DNA of 36,676 nucleotides from positions 1 through 36,676 of the forward strand of contig JAMOMK010000077.1 of NCBI GenBank assembly GCA_027067055.1, read 5' to 3'. The position numbers and the translations under genes are program-made. This stretch comes from Lysobacterales bacterium. GTDB taxonomy: Bacteria; Pseudomonadota; Gammaproteobacteria; Xanthomonadales; Marinicellaceae. Positions 27,020 through 34,124 of the stretch are shown here, piece by piece. The notes under the pieces were generated by a model, which saw only the letters and a list, made by a program, of their open reading frames with translations, was not told the DNA's origin and ran no database searches. Numbering within the stretch: position 1 is the first letter of the stretch; each line of letters opens with the position of its first letter.

Positions 27020-28315
27020 CTATTTTATTTCACTAGATAGAAAAGATATTTTAAAACACGTTCCGTTGCCAATTTCGCTTTCAATTCCTAAAGTTGATTG
27101 GTGGTTATCGCAAATTTGTTTAACAATGGCTAAACCCAAACCTGTTGAGTTGGTATTTTTATCTCGTGAGTTATCGACGCGGTAAAAACGCTCACTTAAA
27201 TGAGGTAAGTGTTTGGCATCAATTCCATCTCCATCATCACAAATCCAAAGATGAGCTTTATTGTTTTTAGTAAACCATTTTAACGAAACCTGTGTTTCGG
27301 CTTTGGTATGGATTACGGCATTATTTAATAAATTGAGGATAATACTGGTGATTTCACCTTCATTACCATTGAGCATGAGAGAAGAGTCAATATTAGCCGT
27401 AAAATGATGTTTTTGTGCTTTAGATGAGCTTTTTACATCATTAAACAAACGATTAAGCAAAGTTGGCATTTGTATTATTTCATGAGAATCTTCTAAATAG
27501 TGTTCATGTTCCATTGCTGACAGTTTCAACATGTCATTAATTATTTTTTCCATTCGTTGAGACTGTTTTTGGGCTTGGGCAATGCCCTGATGCCACGATT
27601 CTGGAATATCTTGCGCATTTTGCATCATCTCAAGGTACCCCGTAATGACAGTTAACGGCGTACGCAACTCATGAGAAGCGTTATCTACAAAAGCCTTCCG
27701 GGATTGACGTAAAGCATCTTGTTCGCTGATATCCCGTGCCACTAATAAATAACGTTTATTCGATAGCTTAACCAACTTAATATGAATTCTTTTTTGCGCA
27801 TCATTGGGGTGTGTAATTTTAATTTCATTTTCAATTAACGTATTATCTAATAACTTAATGAAACCTGGGTCCCGAATAATATTACTGATTTTATTTAGAC
27901 GATCTTTTTCATAAACTAAATTCAGGATATTGACTGCGGATTGATTAGACCAAACCACTTCAAAGCGCTTATTGAGTAACACTGTCGCATACGGCATGGC
28001 CTGCGCCATGGTGTTAAATTGATTGAGTAAATAATGGTTTTTCTTTTCTGTTTTTTTGTGGCTTTTATTATTGTGAATAACTAAAGTTGAGAAATCTTCC
28101 AAAATACCATGATTAAATGGGACTTTTTCTGCACTCGCCCCTTTTTCATACCAGCGGTAAAAATGAATAAGTTCAACCCACTTCCAAAGAACATAAATCA
28201 AAATCCATACTAATAAGCTCCAACTCCAGAAACCAGTGACTAACCCAGTTGTAACTGCAATTAATATAAAAATAAGCCCATAGGCCATTTCTTTTTTAAA
28301 GGAATGCTTATTCAT
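27020..28315 (-). CDS. phoR: phosphate regulon sensor histidine kinase PhoR
   Basis: A 431-residue membrane histidine kinase. Two N-terminal helices (about 12-28 and 32-46) form the membrane anchor, followed by a PAS-like domain (ATVLLNKRFEVVWSNQSAVN, 110-129), the dimerisation helix with the phospho-acceptor H215 (NASHELRTPLTVITGY) and a HATPase domain with ILNLLNNAVIHT (N box), CDDGDGIDAKHL (G1) and TGLGLAIVKQI (G2). The almost absent periplasmic loop is typical of PhoR, which senses phosphate through PstSCAB-PhoU rather than directly. It ends three bases before the Pho box of the phoU'-phoB operon and has no Pho box of its own, so it is probably constitutive. Confidence 0.9.
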   Translation of the reverse strand: MNKHSFKKEMAYGLIFILIAVTTGLVTGFWSWSLLVWILIYVLWKWVELIHFYRWYEKGASAEKVPFNHGILEDFSTLVIHNNKSHKKTEKKNHYLLNQFNTMAQAMPYATVLLNKRFEVVWSNQSAVNILNLVYEKDRLNKISNIIRDPGFIKLLDNTLIENEIKITHPNDAQKRIHIKLVKLSNKRYLLVARDISEQDALRQSRKAFVDNASHELRTPLTVITGYLEMMQNAQDIPESWHQGIAQAQKQSQRMEKIINDMLKLSAMEHEHYLEDSHEIIQMPTLLNRLFNDVKSSSKAQKHHFTANIDSSLMLNGNEGEITSIILNLLNNAVIHTKAETQVSLKWFTKNNKAHLWICDDGDGIDAKHLPHLSERFYRVDNSRDKNTNSTGLGLAIVKQICDNHQSTLGIESEIGNGTCFKISFLSSEIK

Positions 28316-28379
28316 AGAAGTATTGTAACGTCAAATCCAGCAAACTTTAGAAATAATTCTTTAACAACAAGAAATATTA

Positions 28380-28398
28380 CCCAAATTCCGATATAGAA
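28380..28398. repeat. short dispersed repeat, left copy
   Basis: CCCAAATTCCGATATAGAA lies in the 212-base spacer between the porin and phoR. A near-identical word occurs at 36503-36521 (CCCAAATCCCGATATAGAA, one difference). The spacer shows no clear terminator for the porin and no obvious phoR promoter. Confidence 0.5.
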
Positions 28399-28527
28399 TA
28401 GATTTTTATAACTCGCAAACTAAAAACCATAAAAGCTATATTAACTCTAGGGGATAATACAATTAAGCTTCAAAACCAAGTTTAAGTAGGTTTCCTTAAA
28501 GAGTCTCGAAAGTTTCTTTTATGCCAT

Positions 28528-29688
28528 TTAAAAAGCCAGTTCTAGCTGTAAACGGATTATTTTTTTATCCGCTTTACTGGCTTCTTTTAATACAGAAAAA
28601 TCACTCTGAATTTTTAAATTGTGTCCAACAATATATCTAGAAAGTCCAATAGTGTACTGCCTTAAGTCATTATTTAAAGTTTCTGCTTGCGGAGAAACTG
28701 TTGTAAATCTACCAGAGACTTCCCAGTTATTTTTAAACAAATAGCCCATTTGAGCATTCACCGCAGAACCCGTGTAAAATGACTCTAATAGGTTTCCATC
28801 TGTGTTGAATATTACAGGGGAACCGTTAGCTACTTTCTTATTCGCGTATTCTACCATTACTGAAAGACCATTATGCTTATACATCATATCAACAAATACT
28901 GATTCTAAGTCTCTTGTTTCAGACAAAACACGGCCTAGTTGACCGCCCGATTTAATGGCATTATTGTTGTAATCATAGCTAATACCTAAAGCTAATTTTG
29001 GGTCAGGTTCTCTTTTTAAATCAGCACTAAAGTAATCCCCCTTTCCTGCAAACTTCCCAAATGGTAAGAATTCAATTCTAGCTGTATAATCATTACCAAA
29101 ATTCTCACCTTTATATATTCTTCCTTCACCTTTTGATATTGAGAATGCTTCTCTAATTAGCCAATCACCCGCATTAAAATGATGCCGGAGTTGAATACCC
29201 TCATCTCTATCAATGTTAAATCTAGAGTTCAGTAATGAACGATCAACAAACTGAAGTTTTTGAGATGAAATAACTCGTTCTCTATTTCCTGGAAGCTTTG
29301 TTTGACCAACCCACAATTTAAAATTTCCAGCAAAATTCCACTTTAGTACAGCATCAAGCATTTGTGAATTGACTAAATCATACTCTATTTTATATACAAG
29401 CTTTGGCGTAAAAGCAAAACCATCAAATTTAAATCGAGCTCTTCTAAAACGATATTTTTTTGTATACGAAGAGTCATCACTATTAAAAGTACCATCAAAC
29501 CGACTTTGTAATCTCGAGCTAAACTTCATGTAAAATGAAGAATCTTTGTTCCCAAACACAACACCCTTGCCAAAAACATCTTTTGCAGAATTTTGTGCAG
29601 AAACACCAAAGACCATAATGGAAAGAATGAGCAATAAGTATGTTTTAATTTGTTTATTTATATTTTCTAATTTGAGTTGCTTTTTCAC
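28528..29688 (-). CDS. phosphate-selective porin O/P-like outer-membrane protein
   Basis: A 386-residue outer-membrane beta-barrel with a signal peptide (hydrophobic 17-30, cleavage near VSAQ). Barrel signatures of the OprO/OprP family are RFRRARFKFDGFAFTPKLVY, WVGQTKLPGNRERVISSQKL, FNIDRDEGIQLRHHF and the terminal aromatic LQLELAF. The wording is much closer to Bacteroidetes porins than to Pseudomonas OprP, so transfer is likely. The start is GTG at 29688 with no clear ribosome binding site and a leader of about 25 bases. A PhoB-type promoter precedes it, so it should be made under phosphate starvation and take up phosphate. Anion selectivity is inferred. Confidence 0.85.
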   Translation of the reverse strand: MKKQLKLENINKQIKTYLLLILSIMVFGVSAQNSAKDVFGKGVVFGNKDSSFYMKFSSRLQSRFDGTFNSDDSSYTKKYRFRRARFKFDGFAFTPKLVYKIEYDLVNSQMLDAVLKWNFAGNFKLWVGQTKLPGNRERVISSQKLQFVDRSLLNSRFNIDRDEGIQLRHHFNAGDWLIREAFSISKGEGRIYKGENFGNDYTARIEFLPFGKFAGKGDYFSADLKREPDPKLALGISYDYNNNAIKSGGQLGRVLSETRDLESVFVDMMYKHNGLSVMVEYANKKVANGSPVIFNTDGNLLESFYTGSAVNAQMGYLFKNNWEVSGRFTTVSPQAETLNNDLRQYTIGLSRYIVGHNLKIQSDFSVLKEASKADKKIIRLQLELAF

Positions 29689-29719
29689 GATTTGTTTACA
29701 CAGATATAAGAAGTGTGAG

Positions 29720-29753
29720 ATTATACTTTTCTTATATGACAGTTTTGTTACAA
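29720..29753 (-). promoter_or_regulatory. Pho box promoter of the porin gene
   Basis: On the minus strand TTGTAACAAAACTGTCAT (29753-29736) fits the PhoB box in 15 of 18 positions. A perfect TATAAT (29725-29720) follows after 10 bp. An additional TGTCAT lies at 29761-29756, 20 bases upstream of the second half-site. The box and the bases after it (CTGTCATATAAGA) are identical to those at the phoU'-phoB promoter. Confidence 0.82.
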
Positions 29754-29843
29754 TTATGACATTAAGCGTACATAATTATTATTTGCTCTTATCATCAAAT
29801 ATGAACTATATTGTAAATTAAACTAGGCTGAACATACCATTTT

Positions 29844-29993
29844 TTAGGTTCTTGAAGTTGCTGTTGATCCTGCTCCTGAAACATCCATGATTTGTTGATA
29901 GGTATAACCTTCGTTGACCATTAATTTGGCATAATCTAATTTTTGTTCGACTGTAAATGACAGTCTTTGTTTTCTTTGTTTTGACATTTTCAT
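29844..29993 (-). pseudogene. IS3-family transposase OrfA remnant
   Basis: A 49-residue frame starting at 29993 (ATG after GAGG) reads KQRKQRLSFTVEQKLDYAKL then MVNEGYTYQQIMDVSGAGST, the helix-turn-helix start of an IS3-type OrfA. It breaks at SRT-stop where the family continues SRWKKQY; the next bases (AAAAAATGG) could encode that continuation after a small deletion or shift. No OrfB or clear terminal inverted repeats are present, so only a fragment remains. Confidence 0.65.
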
Positions 29994-30062
29994 ACCTCGT
30001 TTTTGCCTATTATAAGGCTAAAAATGTCTCCGAGTTTATTAGACCATTACAGAGGGCTTGAT

Positions 30063-31364
30063 TTACTCAAACCCATTCGAGAACATTATGTCTATAGTAA
30101 ACTCAAAGGCTCCAATATCGTGATTGTTAGATTGTGGTCTGAAAGTTTTGTATATGTCCATGTTGACCTCAACAAGGTTAACACCTTGGTCAATAACTGT
30201 AGGATTATTAGGACTTAGGCGTAAATCTCCTATTGATGCATCTATAAACCAGTTTGTCTGTGCATTGGTGATATTGCTTGTAAGAGTTGCCTGTCCTCCA
30301 TTGCGAGAGAGTATTGACTGATTTGTTAGATTGTTTGTAATTTCAACATTGTTGGTGGCTGCAAAACGATATTCGATAGCATTTGGGTATTCTATAATCA
30401 CAGTATTGTTATAGACTTTTGTGTTTGGAGAGCTTTCAAGACCAATTCCAACATCATCATTGGGGGCTGTACCATCATTGTAAATCATGTTATTGCGAAT
30501 AATTCCGCCTGTATTAGGGCTACTGCCAAGCCCAAAACCAATGCCACGGTCACAATTAATGATTTTATTTCTTTCTATTATATTGTTTGATGAGTTATTC
30601 CAAAAGTTGACGGCATGTTGTGCCAATTGCGAATCAGGGCTGGCTATATTTTTAAAAACATTATCACTAACAATCCAATTGTCTCCTTGGTGTACATCAA
30701 TGCCACCAATATACCACTGTGGACCAAGGGTATTTGTGTATTGAAATAAACTGCATTGCACAATACCATTATCAGCACCACCATTTACGGAGTTTCCTTT
30801 AATGAAATGCTCGTAAGTGTTTTGCATCTTTACATTATGAACAAACAGGTTTTCTCCCGTAACTGCTATTGCATTGTTTGCTGTCATTTCCAGAGTTAGA
30901 TCGGCGATAGTGATATTGTTTCCAACGGCATAAAGTACATTAACTGTTTCATTATTTGGGGTTTCACTCATGCCGTTGCCATGTAGTATCACTGCATCTC
31001 GATTACCTCTCAAACTCCTAATAACTAAGTTGCTTGCTGTAATATAGGGATATGAAGAAGTTGTTGCAACTTCATAAGTACCATCTTCAATTAAGATGGT
31101 CATATTTCCACCTGATGAATTGGCTTGTGAAATTGCCGCTCTAAACTCACTGGCAGTACCCACTGTTGTAATATTACCAATGGTGTAATCACATGGACTC
31201 ACGGTATTACTTTCTACTTCAGCAATATTACAAGCGCAGTTAATGTTTAAAAACTCACCTGAATTAAGGATTGTATCTGAAGAACAACTGAAGCTAAACA
31301 TTACCAACAACAAACACTTTATTGAATGAAAATTAAAGTTAAAGAAATAAATAGAATTTTTCAT
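30063..31364 (-). CDS. secreted parallel beta-helix protein, probable polysaccharide lyase/hydrolase
   Basis: A 433-residue exported protein. A hydrophobic signal region (about 15-27) is followed by a cysteine-containing start (SCSSD) that could be a lipid anchor, although the lipobox is poor. From residue 75 on (FRAAISQANSSGGNMTILIE) it shows right-handed beta-helix rungs with many N-N-x-[IV] turns: NNITIADLTLEMTANNAIAV, NNIIERNKIINC, GGIIRNNMIYND, TKVYNNTVI. This fold is common in pectate and alginate lyases. The C-terminus is MFSNGFE, shared with its neighbour. The ATG directly follows the stop of the heparinase-like gene, so the two are co-transcribed. The exact substrate is unknown. Confidence 0.75.
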   Translation of the reverse strand: MKNSIYFFNFNFHSIKCLLLVMFSFSCSSDTILNSGEFLNINCACNIAEVESNTVSPCDYTIGNITTVGTASEFRAAISQANSSGGNMTILIEDGTYEVATTSSYPYITASNLVIRSLRGNRDAVILHGNGMSETPNNETVNVLYAVGNNITIADLTLEMTANNAIAVTGENLFVHNVKMQNTYEHFIKGNSVNGGADNGIVQCSLFQYTNTLGPQWYIGGIDVHQGDNWIVSDNVFKNIASPDSQLAQHAVNFWNNSSNNIIERNKIINCDRGIGFGLGSSPNTGGIIRNNMIYNDGTAPNDDVGIGLESSPNTKVYNNTVIIEYPNAIEYRFAATNNVEITNNLTNQSILSRNGGQATLTSNITNAQTNWFIDASIGDLRLSPNNPTVIDQGVNLVEVNMDIYKTFRPQSNNHDIGAFEFTIDIMFSNGFE

Positions 31365-33554
31365 TTATTCAAAACCATTAGTGAAAATCAAACCTACCAA
31401 AGTGGTATCGGTCACAATATAACTACCATCTGGGCTAAATGCTACTTGCCAACCGTCAAATAGTACCTCCCGATCTGAAATTCTAGCTACACTCACTGGT
31501 ATGAGACTGCCAATTTCAATGACAACCAGATATTCGGCTTGCTCAACAAAAGGTGCTGTACTGTTGGTACTTTGCCCTGAAGGCTGAATGTAAATATTAC
31601 CTAAGCCAAACGCATCAATTCTGTTAGGGTCATTAATCGAGTACCCTGCGACAGCACCACCTCTATTATTGGAGTACCACAATTGCTCAGGTGACGGGGT
31701 TACAAACTCAAGATTTTCCCCACCAAGCCATTGCAGAGTGTGATTTTGTGGCGAGATAACTGTTGCGTTCATAACTCCTGGGATAGAAAATTTATCACCA
31801 TTAATATTAGGTTGCTCCATTAGACGCATTTGCCAAGCTGATTTTAAAGTAGATGGCACATCAATATAGTCATAAATTACTATAAAATTACGGTCTCCAT
31901 CTGGTATATGAACCATGGTACGTTGTGCAGTATTCACACTAAAGCGATCATAACGGCCACCGTACTCCATGCTTATGCCACGGTAGCTATTGTTAACAAC
32001 TATTGACTCTGGACCTCCTTCAAAGTAGCCATTTTGGTTTACGCTAGTCCAGGCATCATAGACACGCCCATCATTCCAACCCCAATATGTTCCTTTATTT
32101 TGAAGAGGTATACTCTTTGCCGAAATAGTATCGTCATCAGGATCATAAATCCACATTCCTGAACTATGCCCAGCAGTCTCCTGGGTTTTAGAAATTCGTA
32201 CTCTGGGGGCAAGAGGATTGAGTTTGCCTATATCAATCGCAAAAACACCTTCACTGCCAGGGCCGCGTCCAATATTAAGATACGGTGATCTAACATAGAG
32301 AGACACAGCATCATCTTCCCAGCTATCTTTTGAATAAAAAACCTGATCTCCCCTTATATAGCCTGCCGTAGGGATATTGAGCTCTGCTGGTGTTTTTGCT
32401 ACAACACGCATATCACCTAATATCGCTCTATAAACCACCTGATAACCAGACGTACCGTAGTACTCGGTAGTATATTTTGCCAAAGCTGCAACATCTCCAT
32501 CAGCAATACCTGTAATAAACTCTATTGCGGACATTATTCGAGATGACGGTTTTACCCCATCTCGGCTAGTTAAGATTGATTGTGGGCTTTTTGTCATAAA
32601 AGGAGTGCGGCTCCACATGGGTTCACCTGTGGCAGTCTCCCAAAAGGCGATAGCATGTAGAACCTCTACCCAATAGGAATAGTATTGGTTGGTATCTGAA
32701 ACGCCTCCTGTATCTAGAGAAATCGTCATTAAAACATCTAAAAATCCAGAACCCCGGTTTGGCCCATAAGGTCCTACTACTCTGGTTTCTTCTTCATCAT
32801 ACGCCCAGTCTATTACTTCTTGCGCCCAAACATCATCTATATCATCACCAGCAATGGCAAAGGCAAGTGCTGGTAAAAAAATCTCAGGATGACGGTTGTA
32901 AACATCATTCCAGTACCAGGGAAAAGATCCTGGACCGTTTCCATCAGCATGTACGGGGTCTGCTGTTTGATGGTCATAAGCAAAATTAGCTTTTACATTA
33001 GCAAATATCTGGATCTTTTCTGGTTCAGTCAATGTATCCATAATCCAGTCAAACACCAGTACAGGTCCAAGTTTATCTGACATACGATCATAACCAAAAA
33101 TTATCTGTTCACCATAATCACCAGTAAAAGCCAATAGGGTTTGTTTAGCGGATATAGCTCGGTTAAGGTCTCCAGTTAACTGGTACAAAAAGGCATTTTC
33201 AAACATTCTACCACTATCAGCTCTACTGGTAATATTAGTCATATAACTGCTATACACTGGGTCTTGCAACTTTAGGATAATATCTGGCAAGTTATCTACA
33301 GTCAGCAACAATCTTGGGTGGTCTGTGCGCACTGTTCTTTCATTTACAGGCGGTGGCGGGGTACGAAAAGTCCACGCTTGCCCGTTAACCATTACGGGTT
33401 GCTCATCTCCATTAGCAATTGCTTGCATAAAGCTAATTGATGCTCCTTTATTTGTAGCTAAGTTATTTTCAGCTTTCACTGAAACTGTAAACAATACCAA
33501 AGACAATACTGTTAGACATAAAGTTTTCGAAAAACAAATGTTTTGTTGTTGCAT
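31365..33554 (-). CDS. secreted heparinase II/III-like protein, probable polysaccharide lyase
   Basis: A 729-residue exported protein with a signal peptide (residues 8-28, cleavage near VKA). After an N-terminal linker comes HPRLLLTVDNLPDIILKLQD (about 79-98), the usual opening of alpha/alpha-toroid lyases, then helical repeats (AFLYQLTGDLNRAISAKQ; MSDKLGPVLVFDWIMDTL). The second half is a beta-sandwich typical of heparinase II/III proteins, with YLNIGRGPGSEGVFAIDIGK and GHSSGMWIYDPD. The end is IFTNGFE, like its partner. Catalytic residues cannot be placed with certainty. It heads a two-gene operon; uronate-containing polysaccharides are the most likely target, by inference. Confidence 0.72.
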   Translation of the reverse strand: MQQQNICFSKTLCLTVLSLVLFTVSVKAENNLATNKGASISFMQAIANGDEQPVMVNGQAWTFRTPPPPVNERTVRTDHPRLLLTVDNLPDIILKLQDPVYSSYMTNITSRADSGRMFENAFLYQLTGDLNRAISAKQTLLAFTGDYGEQIIFGYDRMSDKLGPVLVFDWIMDTLTEPEKIQIFANVKANFAYDHQTADPVHADGNGPGSFPWYWNDVYNRHPEIFLPALAFAIAGDDIDDVWAQEVIDWAYDEEETRVVGPYGPNRGSGFLDVLMTISLDTGGVSDTNQYYSYWVEVLHAIAFWETATGEPMWSRTPFMTKSPQSILTSRDGVKPSSRIMSAIEFITGIADGDVAALAKYTTEYYGTSGYQVVYRAILGDMRVVAKTPAELNIPTAGYIRGDQVFYSKDSWEDDAVSLYVRSPYLNIGRGPGSEGVFAIDIGKLNPLAPRVRISKTQETAGHSSGMWIYDPDDDTISAKSIPLQNKGTYWGWNDGRVYDAWTSVNQNGYFEGGPESIVVNNSYRGISMEYGGRYDRFSVNTAQRTMVHIPDGDRNFIVIYDYIDVPSTLKSAWQMRLMEQPNINGDKFSIPGVMNATVISPQNHTLQWLGGENLEFVTPSPEQLWYSNNRGGAVAGYSINDPNRIDAFGLGNIYIQPSGQSTNSTAPFVEQAEYLVVIEIGSLIPVSVARISDREVLFDGWQVAFSPDGSYIVTDTTLVGLIFTNGFE

Positions 33555-33591
33555 AGAGGCTCTCTATAGATGAATTTGTGAAATTGACATT

Positions 33592-33597
33592 ATTATA
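33592..33597 (-). promoter_or_regulatory. candidate -10 element for the lyase operon
   Basis: A consensus TATAAT on the minus strand 37 bases before the start codon at 33554. The -35 position 17 bp upstream is weak (CAATAA), so an activator may be needed or the call may be wrong. Confidence 0.4.
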
Positions 33598-33647
33598 AAA
33601 TGGCATTTAAATACTTATTGTGGGTTCAATCACATTACCAATAAAAA

Positions 33648-33668
33648 CCCCCACAGCAAGCTGCGGGG
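33648..33668. repeat. IS200-type subterminal hairpin
   Basis: CCCCCACAGCAAGCTGCGGGG forms a stem of four outer and four inner pairs with one mismatch. It lies 15 bases beyond the transposase remnant's stop codon, is flanked by AAAAA and TATTTA, and resembles the hairpins that IS200/IS605 transposases bind near element ends. Confidence 0.55.
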
Positions 33669-33682
33669 TATTTATCCCACAT

Positions 33683-33967
33683 TTACCACAGAGACAACTG
33701 GTTGAAATCTGGCTTATATTGATTATCTATGTCTCCTTGATCTTTTACATAGTTTCTTATGATTTCTTCATCTCCGTGTTTGCCAACTGAACTCACAAAA
33801 TATCCATCTGTCCATAACTCTCCACCCCAAAGTTCCTTCTTTAATTTTGGAAGCAACTTAAATATTTCTCGGGCAGTTATACTCTTTATTATTTGTACTA
33901 TTTTTTTAGGGCTGTACATGGGGACTGACTGATTAAAAAAGGGCAAGCCCATCAAATAGCAAATCAA
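33683..33967 (-). pseudogene. IS200-family transposase TnpA, 5'-truncated
   Basis: The 94-residue frame matches the C-terminal two thirds of an IS200-type TnpA from about residue 13: QSVPMYSPKKIVQIIKSITA, KKELWGGELWTDGYFVSSVG and EEIIRNYVKDQG, whose tyrosine corresponds to the catalytic nucleophile. The HUH motif that should precede QSVP is absent, and the upstream sequence is unrelated, so the gene is broken and presumably inactive. A typical TnpA is about 150 residues. A family-type hairpin lies just downstream. Confidence 0.8.
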
Positions 33968-34086
33968 AATCAGGATGAATTGGAGTTTCTGGTTATTTCA
34001 GAACCTTATGTACATAATGATAGAGTTAATTTATAACTCAAATTAAACTTATTATTCGTTTTATCAAGACTATTGTTTGAAAAAAA

Positions 34087-34105
34087 TAGATAATTCACTT
34101 ATCTA
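34087..34105. promoter_or_regulatory. inverted repeat in the ycaO promoter region
   Basis: A perfect 7-bp inverted repeat, TAGATAA-TTCAC-TTATCTA, 20 bases before the ycaO start. It overlaps a possible -10 (TATCTA, 34100-34105) that lies 17 bp after TTGAAA (34077-34082). It could be a repressor operator; evidence is structural only. Confidence 0.35.
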
Positions 34106-34124
34106 ACAATTCAACAGCAGTTTA

